Assembly: GCA_029571495.1 (NCBI GenBank)
Contig: JAKPSO010000704.1
Coordinates: forward strand, 1-5,400
Direction of reading: 5' to 3'
From: Pseudomonadota bacterium
Lineage (GTDB): Bacteria; Pseudomonadota; Gammaproteobacteria; Burkholderiales; Casimicrobiaceae
Length of the DNA stretch: 5,400 nt
A program made the translations under genes and the position numbers. Each line of letters begins with the position of its first letter. Position 1 is the stretch's first letter. The notes below the pieces were generated by a model. That model was not told the origin of the DNA and ran no database searches. It was given only the letters and a program-made list of their open reading frames with translations. Shown here in pieces: positions 1 through 5,400 of this stretch.

Positions 1-292
1 TGTTGATCATCGGGCAGATGATTCCGTATGCGCCCGCGTCAAGCATATGCATGATCACCGCAGTGTCGTTCCACGGCGTTCGCACGATGGGTACCGCCGG
101 AGTCGACGACAGCGCCTGCAACATCAAGAGCGCTTGCGAGAAATCGAACATGCCGTGCTGCATGTCGACGGTGACGCTATCAAACCCCGCGTGGCCCAAG
201 AGCTCCGCGCTGTATGCCGAGCCGAGCGCGCACCAACCGTTCGTCGTGCATTCGCCGCGAGCCATTTTTTGCTTAAGCGCGTTCTTTCTCAT
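1..292 (-). CDS. HpcH/HpaI-family aldolase, N-terminal part (cut by window edge)
   Basis: This is the first 97 codons of a gene that runs off the left edge; family members are usually about 250-270 residues. The protein resembles class II HpcH/HpaI aldolases, which cleave or form 2-keto-3-hydroxy acids using a divalent metal in the cytoplasm. Visible family marks are YSAELLGHAGFD (27-38), VDMQHG (42-47), IVRTPWND (69-76) and GAYGIICPMIN (87-97). By alignment from memory, His46 and Arg71 match the catalytic His45 and Arg70 of E. coli HpcH. The metal ligands (Glu149 and Asp175 in HpcH) lie outside the window. I chose the ATG at 292 because CGGAGG at 299-304 stands six bases upstream; the internal Met10 has no such site. 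It follows tonB on the same strand but behind a terminator, so it is probably transcribed separately. The exact substrate cannot be told; 4-hydroxy-2-oxoheptanedioate, 2-keto-3-deoxy sugar acids and related compounds are all possible. Confidence 0.88.
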   Translation of the reverse strand, partial: MRKNALKQKMARGECTTNGWCALGSAYSAELLGHAGFDSVTVDMQHGMFDFSQALLMLQALSSTPAVPIVRTPWNDTAVIMHMLDAGAYGIICPMIN

Positions 293-425
293 GTCAAGCC
301 TCCGTATTGAATTGACACGATTATCTCGCGACCATCAGGCGAGCTGACGAATTCATGCGCGCGAACCGACACACGTCACGATTCCGAACCAACCGTCGTT
401 GACGCTGAACACGAAACAACGACGC

Positions 426-466
426 AAATAAAAACGCCCCGCTAGCTGGAAGCTCGCGGGGCGTTT
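426..466 (-). terminator. Rho-independent terminator of the exbB-exbD-exbD-tonB cluster
   Basis: An 11-bp perfect inverted repeat (432-442 with 456-466) contains a GC-rich core, GCCCCGC/GCGGGGC. After one mismatch the stem continues with 4 bp (444-447 with 451-454) around a 3-base loop. Read on the minus strand the hairpin is followed by TTTTTATTT (434 down to 426), while the plus-strand side has only a short T run. It lies 22 bp past the tonB stop codon, so it should end the cluster transcript and insulate the aldolase gene downstream. Confidence 0.88.
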
Positions 467-487
467 GCTCGAAAAGCGGTGCGTACG

Positions 488-1189
488 CTAGTCGAGTTTC
501 ATGAGGAACGGAATCTCAACCTCGTACTTCTCGCCTTCTGCCTTGGTCTTACAAGCAGGGTCCGTAAGTACAGTGGCAAAAGTGCGCTGAACTGCGTTGC
601 GCAAATTGCCGGGGTTGATATTGCCAGCACGAACGTTGCCGAAGGTTCCGTCACCGTTAACCGTCGCAAGGATCGTCCCCTCCACGCGATCAACACCTGC
701 TTTGTTCATGTCACGAACAGGTGGTGAATCCGGACGACACGCTTGCGGCAACGAACTAATACCGACTCGAGTGAGAGCTGGTTTCGGCGGTGCTGGCGGC
801 GCTGGCGGTGCCGGCGGTGCTGGCGGCGCCGGAGGCGCGATCTTGTATTCCGCTTTTGGCGGTTCCGACGTCGTCACCGAAATCGTTGGTGCCGTCGGCG
901 CTTGGACCACGACCTCAACCGGCGGCACGAACGGCGGCGGAGGAGCTTGTGGCGGTGGCGGCGGCAGGTTTTGTACCTTCGGCGGCGGTGGCGGCGGTGG
1001 CGGTGGAGGCGGCGGCGGTAGCTTGACCTCTTCCACGATCTTTGCCTCTAAAGGCTTTTTAATCACTTCAACGGCTTTTCGCGCAAGGCCAGTCACCAAG
1101 GCGTAGACGATGAAGGCATGCAAAGCGACCACGGCGAGTACTGCGACCGTGCGCTTATTTGAGCTTGCGGGTTTGTAGGTGTAATCCAT
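488..1189 (-). CDS. tonB: TonB energy-transducing protein with long proline-rich spacer
   Basis: This 233-residue protein carries the energy of the ExbB/ExbD motor to outer-membrane receptors. A short basic cytoplasmic tail (1-13, with KR) precedes one membrane helix (about 14-34) containing His24, which corresponds to the essential membrane histidine of E. coli TonB (His20). The serine usually found four residues before it is Val20 here. The periplasmic spacer has KKPLEAKIVEEVK (44-56), 13 prolines in a row (58-70), further Pro clusters (76-80, 83-86) and six APP triplets (118-135). The C-terminal domain (about 145-233) keeps the VEGTILATVNGDGTFGNV strand pair (169-186) and a short helix (LRNAVQRTF). 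It lacks the usual Tyr-Pro motif and has Cys151 and Cys213. The ATG at 1189 is the only start before an in-frame stop at 1226-1228. Its Shine-Dalgarno sequence is poor (AGAAAG about 12 bases upstream), so translation may depend on coupling to the upstream exbD 45 bp away. The TonB call is firm; receptor specificity is unknown. Confidence 0.95.
   Translation of the reverse strand: MDYTYKPASSNKRTVAVLAVVALHAFIVYALVTGLARKAVEVIKKPLEAKIVEEVKLPPPPPPPPPPPPPKVQNLPPPPPQAPPPPFVPPVEVVVQAPTAPTISVTTSEPPKAEYKIAPPAPPAPPAPPAPPAPPKPALTRVGISSLPQACRPDSPPVRDMNKAGVDRVEGTILATVNGDGTFGNVRAGNINPGNLRNAVQRTFATVLTDPACKTKAEGEKYEVEIPFLMKLD
785..838 (-). repeat. Six tandem 9-bp units encoding (Ala-Pro-Pro)6 in TonB
   Basis: Six imperfect 9-bp units, each GCN-CCN-CCN on the minus strand, encode residues 118-135 of TonB. 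Units differ mostly at third codon positions. The repeat forms part of the rigid periplasmic spacer, and its tandem character makes unit gain or loss by replication slippage plausible. Confidence 0.9.
980..1018 (-). repeat. Run of 13 proline codons in tonB (G-rich on the plus strand)
   Basis: Thirteen consecutive CCN codons (mainly CCG, with some CCA and one CCT) encode Pro58-Pro70 of TonB. The plus (template) strand is an almost continuous series of GG pairs separated by single C, T or A bases. Two-layer G-quadruplex formation is conceivable, although no long G runs occur. In the protein it should form a stiff polyproline-II rod just outside the inner membrane. Confidence 0.9.
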
Positions 1190-1234
1190 TCGATTGAGCG
1201 CTTTCTGTGCTTCAGCTTTTGGCGTCTAGTGCGC

Positions 1235-1666
1235 TTAAAGGAATTGCTCGTGGCCGAGGATACCCATCTTCACCAGCCCAAGTCGCTGCGTGGCGGCCAT
1301 GACATAGGCGACCATTTCGTACTTGGCAAGTTTGTTGGGTCTCAGGTGTATTTCCGGCTGTACGGGTTGCGCTGCAGCGGCGGTCATCTTGGCCTCAAGC
1401 TCTGCGCGACTGTTCATCACAACGCCATTCCAATACACGAGATTCTTCTCGTCGATGTCTAGCTTCACGACTTCCGGCTCTACCAAAGGCTTGTTGGCGC
1501 TCGGCGGCGGCATGTTCATGTTGATGGAGTGCAACTGAATCGGAATCGTGATGATCAGCATCACGAGCAACACCAACATCACGTCGATGAGCGGCGTCGT
1601 GTTCATGTCGACCATGACGTCCGGGTCACCATTGCTCCCGCCCGAATTTCCTAGGTTCATTCCCAT
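1235..1666 (-). CDS. exbD: ExbD-family proton-channel subunit, second paralogue
   Basis: This 143-residue ExbD/TolR-family protein belongs to the TonB motor. The cytoplasmic N-terminus (about 1-24, Gly/Asn-rich) leads into the family signature MNTTPLIDVMLVLL (21-34). Asp28 sits at the place of the proton-carrying aspartate of E. coli ExbD (Asp25). One membrane helix (about 26-45) is followed by a periplasmic domain with VKLDIDEKNLVYWNG and EIHLRPNKLAKYEMV. Length is typical of the family. An AAGGA site at 1676-1680 lies nine bases before the ATG, supporting this start over Met3. It sits 40 bp after the first exbD and 45 bp before tonB, so co-transcription is very likely. It is clearly different from the first ExbD outside the signature, so it is not a recent duplicate. 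Sequencing error or pseudogene status is unlikely because the frame is intact. Confidence 0.93.
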   Translation of the reverse strand: MGMNLGNSGGSNGDPDVMVDMNTTPLIDVMLVLLVMLIITIPIQLHSINMNMPPPSANKPLVEPEVVKLDIDEKNLVYWNGVVMNSRAELEAKMTAAAAQPVQPEIHLRPNKLAKYEMVAYVMAATQRLGLVKMGILGHEQFL

Positions 1667-1706
1667 AGGTTTGTGTCCTTAAAGGATGTAGCGCATCAGT
1701 CGAGGA

Positions 1707-2138
1707 TCACTCGCCTTTTGCTGCGGGTTCTGTCAAAAACGCGATCTTCGAGATGCCTGCAGAGCGGGCAGCGAAGATGACACGACCGACGCCGTCGTAC
1801 GTCGCGGTGAGGTCGCCGCGGATATGAACTTCAGGCTGAGGGTCGAGCTTAGAAACCTTTTTGAGGCGCTCGGTCAGGTCGCGTATGTCCACGATCGGTG
1901 TGTCGTACATAAACATCTTGCTATCCGCGTTGACGGAGATAACAACGTTTTCTGGTTTCGACTCGCGGATTTGAATTTCTTCCTTCGGCAACTGCACCTT
2001 GATGGAGGTCGTTACCACTGGAATGGTGATCAAGAAGATGATCAACATCACCAACATCACGTCGACGAGCGGCGTCGTGTTGATGCTGGAGTTGACTTGA
2101 TCTTCGTCGCCATTGGCGCTGCCAACGTTCATGCCCAT
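1707..2138 (-). CDS. exbD: ExbD-family proton-channel subunit, first paralogue
   Basis: This 143-residue ExbD follows exbB directly. A hydrophilic acidic cytoplasmic tail (1-18) precedes INTTPLVDVMLVMLIIF (19-35). Asp26 matches the essential membrane aspartate of the family, in a single helix ending near residue 44. The periplasmic part contains LPKEEIQI, ENVVISVNADSKMFMYD and EVHIRGDLTATYDGVGRVI, typical of ExbD/TolR. An AGGAG site at 2147-2151 is eight bases upstream of the ATG, a good spacing that favours this start. It lies 36 bp downstream of exbB, and ExbB/ExbD gene pairs of this form normally encode one complex. The protein should work as an ExbD dimer in the ExbB pore, either with itself or with the second ExbD. 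ExbD rather than TolR is favoured by the context (TonB present, no tolA, tolB or pal). Confidence 0.94.
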   Translation of the reverse strand: MGMNVGSANGDEDQVNSSINTTPLVDVMLVMLIIFLITIPVVTTSIKVQLPKEEIQIRESKPENVVISVNADSKMFMYDTPIVDIRDLTERLKKVSKLDPQPEVHIRGDLTATYDGVGRVIFAARSAGISKIAFLTEPAAKGE

Positions 2139-2174
2139 GATTTAGGCTCCTGTCGTCTGGTGATGGGCGACGGG

Positions 2175-3083
2175 TTACTTCTTGCCACTGGAGGCGATAA
2201 GTACGCTGTGCAGGTCAGAACCGAAGTTACGAATCTTGTCCATCGTCGTCTTGTTCTTACGCACGATGAAGTTGTAGCCAAGCACAGCAGGAACGGCCAC
2301 CGCGAGACCGATGGCGGTCATGATGAGTGCTTCGCCGACGGGGCCGGCGACCTTATCGATGGACGCTTGACCAGAAACACCGATTTTTACGAGTGCGTTA
2401 TAGATGCCCCACACAGTACCGAACAGACCAACGAATGGAGCTGTAGAACCGACAGTCGCCAAGAAGGCCAGACCGTTTTGCATATTGCTTTGCACGGCAT
2501 CAGTGGCGCGTTGAATGGATTGCGAGACCCAGTCAGAGAAACCAATATGAGCCAATAGGCCTTCATGCTTCTTAGTGGCTTCGAGGCCGGCATCGGCGAG
2601 GAAGCGGAAGGGGCTCTGTTCTTTCAACGATTGAGCGCCTTGGGCAACAGAGGGGGCCGACCAAAACGTTTCGTCTGCTTCTTTAGCTTGGCGACCAATC
2701 TTGGCCAATTCCAAAAGCTTCGCAATCATGATGTACCACGTACCCACCGACATGATGATCATGATGATCAGCGTCGTCTTGGCGACAACGTCACCCTCGT
2801 TCCACAGAGCTTTAATGCCGTAGGGGTTCTCGACTTTCTCGACCGTGGTCTTGCCAGGTTGGAAGCCTGTCGATGCGGGCGCTGGCGCAGCAGCCGGGGC
2901 GGGAGCAGCGGCGGGTGTAGTTGCCGTCGCGGGTGCAGCAGGCGCGGCGGCAGCGGGCGCCGGTGCGGGTGTTTGTGCAAACGAAACCGACAGTGGCGCG
3001 CTGATCAGCGATACGCACAAGACTGCAGTTGCCACGGACGCGCTGGTAGCGCGGTTAACGTAAGTCACGAACTTATTGGACAC
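2175..3083 (-). CDS. exbB: ExbB/TolQ/MotA-family proton channel with Ala/Pro-rich N-terminal extension
   Basis: This 302-residue protein is the channel subunit of the TonB motor. Residues 1-36 look like a signal peptide (basic start, hydrophobic 17-33, possible cleavage after SFA at 34-36). An almost pure Ala/Pro/Thr stretch follows (37-72). The MotA/ExbB core has helix 1 at about 102-121, a cytoplasmic domain, helix 2 with FLATVGSTAPFVGLFGTVWG (about 208-227) and helix 3 with GEALIMTAIGLAVAVPAV (250-267). Thr223, Glu251 and Thr256 match, by alignment from memory, the E. coli ExbB pore residues Thr148, Glu176 and Thr181. I set the start at the GTG at 3083 because AAGGAG lies exactly six bases upstream. 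A GTG at 3113 would extend the protein by ten residues, but has no comparable site and would put the AAGGAG inside the gene. It is the first gene of the cluster, 36 bp before exbD. ExbB is favoured over TolQ by its tonB neighbour. Confidence 0.95.
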   Translation of the reverse strand: MSNKFVTYVNRATSASVATAVLCVSLISAPLSVSFAQTPAPAPAAAAPAAPATATTPAAAPAPAAAPAPASTGFQPGKTTVEKVENPYGIKALWNEGDVVAKTTLIIMIIMSVGTWYIMIAKLLELAKIGRQAKEADETFWSAPSVAQGAQSLKEQSPFRFLADAGLEATKKHEGLLAHIGFSDWVSQSIQRATDAVQSNMQNGLAFLATVGSTAPFVGLFGTVWGIYNALVKIGVSGQASIDKVAGPVGEALIMTAIGLAVAVPAVLGYNFIVRKNKTTMDKIRNFGSDLHSVLIASSGKK

Positions 3084-3089
3084 GGATAG

Positions 3090-3095
3090 CTCCTT
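3090..3095 (-). promoter_or_regulatory. Ribosome-binding site of exbB (decides the GTG start)
   Basis: AAGGAG on the minus strand, six bases before the GTG at 3083-3081, matches the anti-Shine-Dalgarno core very well at ideal spacing. It favours the shorter ExbB start, whose first residues (MSNKFVTYVNR) also make a normal basic signal-peptide beginning. Confidence 0.82.
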
Positions 3096-3390
3096 GGACC
3101 TTGGTGGCGTCACGAATCGCGGTAGCGGTACGTGACGATTTGATTGAGATGGTGAGAATGTAACTCAGCGACAAACTACACGCTACAACAGGTTCCGACG
3201 CCCGCTGCGAGCGCGGTCGTTGGCGGCGTGAAATCAAACGCGTTGCTCGCGCGAAATTGTCGAAATTATTGAGAGTCGCTACGGCAAGGAATCTGTGACC
3301 GCGCGCGCGGGACGACAAACTCGTGCGACTCATCCGCGACTAGATCTAAGCCACGGTACTTGTGTGACACGATTACAAAGTGAACCCTAG
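3096..3390. other. Gene-free leader region upstream of exbB
   Basis: About 295 bp lie between the exbB ribosome-binding site and the terminator of the receptor gene. Because that terminator should stop read-through, the exbB cluster needs its own promoter here, reading on the minus strand. I see no strong pair of sigma70 boxes. Weak possibilities are a TACATT at 3158-3163 and a TCGACA followed 19 bases later by TTTGAT, neither convincing. A short direct repeat CGAAATT occurs at 3252-3258 and 3261-3267, and a CG-dinucleotide run at 3301-3308. An open frame across 3073-3333 on the minus strand has no recognisable domain and overlaps the exbB start, so it is not called as a gene. Confidence 0.5.
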
Positions 3391-3423
3391 AAAAGAAACG
3401 CGCCACCCGAAGGTGACGCGTTT
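3391..3423 (-). terminator. Rho-independent terminator of the TonB-dependent receptor gene
   Basis: An inverted repeat pairs 3396-3402 with 3417-3423 and 3404-3407 with 3412-3415, with one mismatch between. On the minus strand the loop is TTCG closed by a C-G pair, the very stable UUCG tetraloop, and the stem runs into TTTCTTTT (3398 down to 3391). It begins 25 bp after the receptor stop codon, as expected for an intrinsic terminator. It separates the receptor transcript from the exbB cluster. Confidence 0.85.
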
Positions 3424-3447
3424 GATGCGCGCTACGCGCCGACGTCG

Positions 3448-5400
3448 TTACTTAAACGTGTACGCAAGGCGACCGTAGAACGTGCGACCACGTGGATCGG
3501 TGTAGCGATTGTCGTAGCCGAGTTGATGACCACCGACAGTTTTCACACTCAACGGTGGGTCTTGATCGAGGAAGTTCAGCACGCCGAGTGTCAAGCGAAG
3601 ATTTTTGTTGTGCTGATAAACCGTCTGCCAGTCCATCGTGACGTACGGTTTTACCTGACGACGAATGTCAACACAGTCACCGTTAGCGTCAGAAATCAAG
3701 CAATCTTCTGCGGACTGGAATTGATCGCCGTATCCGGACTTGTAGTTGACCGTGGCGCTGTGTGTCCATTTGCCATACTCAAGAGAGTTCACCCAACGAC
3801 CCAGCACGCGGAAGGAGACGGCACCATCGTTGAAATTGCCGACGTCCGAGAAGTAGGCACCGTTGCGTTCACGTTGATAGTCGTTCTTAACCAAGTAGGT
3901 CAGCAACGCTTGCGACGTCAACTGGCCAACCGGCGTCTTAAACCGCAAAGCGACATCAAGGTCGATACCCGCGGTTTTCTGCTGGCCCAAGTTCTCATTC
4001 TTCAACAAGATAGCCAAGTCGGTCGAACCTGAGGTCGGATCCTTGTAGGTCGTGAACAGGTGACGATACGAGACAGGGTTACCAAAAATCACGCTCTCGT
4101 CAAGTTGGCCGATACGATCCTTCAGGTTGATTGCCCAGTAGTCCAGACCGATCGAGGCCATCGGCGACGGTTCGATACGAATGCCGAAATTGAACTGCTG
4201 AGACTTTTCGGGTTTCAGATTCGGTGAACCTTCGGCAAAGACGTTGTACTGCGTCGAACCGGGCACACAGAATTTCGCCATCGCGTCGGAGGCGGCGAAG
4301 GGGCAAGAGTAGGATCCAGCGGTGACGCCGTAGAGTTGATTAACGTTGGAACCCTGAGCAAGGCTCGGCGCTTTGAAGCCGCTACCAACCGAACCGCGTA
4401 CCAAAATCTCTTTGCTTGGCTGCCAACGACCGGCCAACTTGTAATTTGTCGTGCCACCAATATCAGAGTAGCGATCATGGCGCAAAGCGCCCGTTACTTC
4501 GAACGTTTTGGTCAGCGGCACCGCTAGCTCGGTAAACACGCCCCACGAATTTCGAGCGAGGTCATAGGGTCGCTCAGCTGCGCTGTCACCCGCGATAACG
4601 TTACCCTTAGCCTGCGCAATGTCTGACGGCGAGTACTTGTTAGATTCGCGACGGAAGTCCGCGCCTGCTGCGATCATTGCAGCGCCGCCTGGTGCGCTAA
4701 ACAGCTCGCGCGATGCCTTGAGGTCAACCATCGTGAGGCCCGTGTCTGCGGCTTTGTACACACCGCTGTAGACGGCGCCGCCAATCGTGGCCAAACCAGC
4801 CGCCGACTGCTTGCCCGGCTCAACGAATGGATTGAGCGTTCCGGCGCTCAGCGCAGCCAGAAGCTCGTTGGATTTAAGCCATCCCGCTGTGTACTTTTCG
4901 ACCCATTTGTTTTCGGAGTGCGTCAGCGCTGCCGCGTAGTCCCAGCCGGCCATCGTGCCCTTGCTGCCGAATGCGAAGTGGGTAGCCTTGCCCGTGTCGT
5001 CGGTGGTGCGATTGGCCGCGTCCCACATACGCCAACGAACCGTCACGTTGTCCTTGTAGCCAAGGCCTGCTGGCACCGAGTAAAACGGGCTTGTGGTGGC
5101 GATTGGAATATCCACGGGCGGCGCGGCGATCCGAGAAATCAGGTTCGACTCTGAGTACAAAAATTCGCCAAACAAGGTGTGGTTGGCGTTGAGCTTCGCG
5201 TTGAACGATGCCATTGCGCTGGTGCGCGATTGTTCAGGATAAATTTCGAGCGTCGAGGCGTAGTCGAAGAAACACTGCTTGCCGATTTGCACGTGGCGCG
5301 CCGGACATTTTCCGTTGGCCATGAAGTAGGGATTGCGTGCGCCGAGGGCGGCTACGTCACGATCACTGCTCGGGCGAATGTTGCCCGGAATACTGCGGCT
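3448..5400 (-). CDS. TonB-dependent outer-membrane receptor, beta-barrel part (5' end outside window)
   Basis: The frame is open to the right edge, giving 650 visible C-terminal residues. The Met at 5322 is internal: coding sequence continues upstream of it without a stop and with typical receptor text (ARNPYFMANGKCP). The visible part is the 22-strand barrel region of a TonB-dependent receptor, an outer-membrane channel for nutrient uptake driven by TonB. Family marks are RGSVGSGFKAPSL (visible residues 335-347), NLKPEKSQQFNFG (394-406), the periplasmic-turn motif GVLNFLDQDPP near the end, and a last strand GRLAYTFK. Six cysteines occur as three near pairs (32/43, 366/378, 567/576). The signal peptide, TonB box and most or all of the plug are beyond the window. 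Its terminator and the exbB-exbD-exbD-tonB cluster follow on the same strand, making it a likely client of that motor. The substrate cannot be assigned; siderophores, vitamin B12, glycans and peptides are all possible. Confidence 0.93.
   Translation of the reverse strand, partial: SRSIPGNIRPSSDRDVAALGARNPYFMANGKCPARHVQIGKQCFFDYASTLEIYPEQSRTSAMASFNAKLNANHTLFGEFLYSESNLISRIAAPPVDIPIATTSPFYSVPAGLGYKDNVTVRWRMWDAANRTTDDTGKATHFAFGSKGTMAGWDYAAALTHSENKWVEKYTAGWLKSNELLAALSAGTLNPFVEPGKQSAAGLATIGGAVYSGVYKAADTGLTMVDLKASRELFSAPGGAAMIAAGADFRRESNKYSPSDIAQAKGNVIAGDSAAERPYDLARNSWGVFTELAVPLTKTFEVTGALRHDRYSDIGGTTNYKLAGRWQPSKEILVRGSVGSGFKAPSLAQGSNVNQLYGVTAGSYSCPFAASDAMAKFCVPGSTQYNVFAEGSPNLKPEKSQQFNFGIRIEPSPMASIGLDYWAINLKDRIGQLDESVIFGNPVSYRHLFTTYKDPTSGSTDLAILLKNENLGQQKTAGIDLDVALRFKTPVGQLTSQALLTYLVKNDYQRERNGAYFSDVGNFNDGAVSFRVLGRWVNSLEYGKWTHSATVNYKSGYGDQFQSAEDCLISDANGDCVDIRRQVKPYVTMDWQTVYQHNKNLRLTLGVLNFLDQDPPLSVKTVGGHQLGYDNRYTDPRGRTFYGRLAYTFK

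Noticed and set aside
312..317. Perfect TTGACA on the plus strand
   Set aside because: No -10-like hexamer follows at 16-18 bases, and no plus-strand gene lies downstream.
320..325. GATAAT (minus strand) as a -10 box for the aldolase gene
   Set aside because: It is close to TATAAT and sits at a sensible place, but no acceptable -35 hexamer occurs 16-19 bases upstream, so a promoter cannot be supported.
597..1106. Long plus-strand open frame rich in glycine opposite tonB
   Set aside because: Its poly-Gly sequence is simply the complement of the proline codons of tonB; tonB has a clear domain structure and operon context.
1824..2558. 244-codon plus-strand open frame opposite exbD and exbB
   Set aside because: It overlaps two well-supported genes on the other strand, and its His/Asp-rich product matches nothing I recognise. 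It is a shadow frame.
3153..3167. Fur-box-like sequence TGAGAATGTAACTCA upstream of exbB
   Set aside because: Only about 9 of 14 defined positions of the 7-1-7 Fur consensus agree, and only the outer four bases on each side are symmetrical. That level is expected by chance in a region of this size.
3073..3333. 86-codon open frame on the minus strand over the exbB leader
   Set aside because: Low-complexity Arg/Ser-rich product with no recognisable domain. It overlaps the exbB ribosome-binding site and start in another frame, so it is likely chance.
3427..3440. Short GC-rich palindrome GCGCGC-TA-CGCGC between the receptor stop codon and its terminator
   Set aside because: Arms are only about five bases with no T-tract of their own; the adjacent hairpin explains termination, so no separate feature is claimed.

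Overview
The window holds a TonB energy-transduction locus, read entirely from the minus strand. In transcription order it contains the 3'-terminal two thirds or so of a large TonB-dependent outer-membrane receptor gene (3448 to beyond 5400), a compact exbB-exbD-exbD-tonB cluster (3083 down to 488), and the 5' part of an HpcH/HpaI-family aldolase gene (292 down to beyond 1). All five complete or partial products have Gram-negative proteobacterial features. The ExbB with a signal-peptide-like, Ala/Pro-rich N-terminus, the exbB-exbD-exbD-tonB order with TonB last, and the TonB start MDYTYKP resemble, from memory, Burkholderiales (Betaproteobacteria). Xanthomonadales-type gammaproteobacteria remain possible. 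No taxonomic marker gene is present, so this assignment is an inference.

Layout: the receptor gene ends at 3448 and is followed by a good minus-strand intrinsic terminator (3391-3423). A gene-free stretch of about 300 bp (3096-3390) should carry the promoter of the exbB cluster, but no convincing sigma70 promoter is visible. exbB starts at a GTG with an AAGGAG site six bases upstream. The four cluster genes are separated by 36, 40 and 45 bp, consistent with one transcript, which ends at a strong hairpin plus T-tract at 426-466. The aldolase gene begins about 130 bp further on with its own ribosome-binding site and is probably a separate transcription unit.

How the genes work together: ExbB and the two ExbD paralogues form the inner-membrane proton-driven motor. 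TonB is anchored beside it, spans the periplasm through a long proline-rich segment, and contacts outer-membrane receptors to drive substrate uptake. The neighbouring receptor is an obvious candidate client, but its substrate cannot be read from the sequence, and its plug domain and TonB box lie outside the window.

Nothing here looks like a new class of system. The most notable points are a divergent TonB C-terminal domain lacking the usual Tyr-Pro motif, a 13-proline run, two clearly different ExbD subunits, an unusual ExbB N-terminus, and three close cysteine pairs in the receptor.
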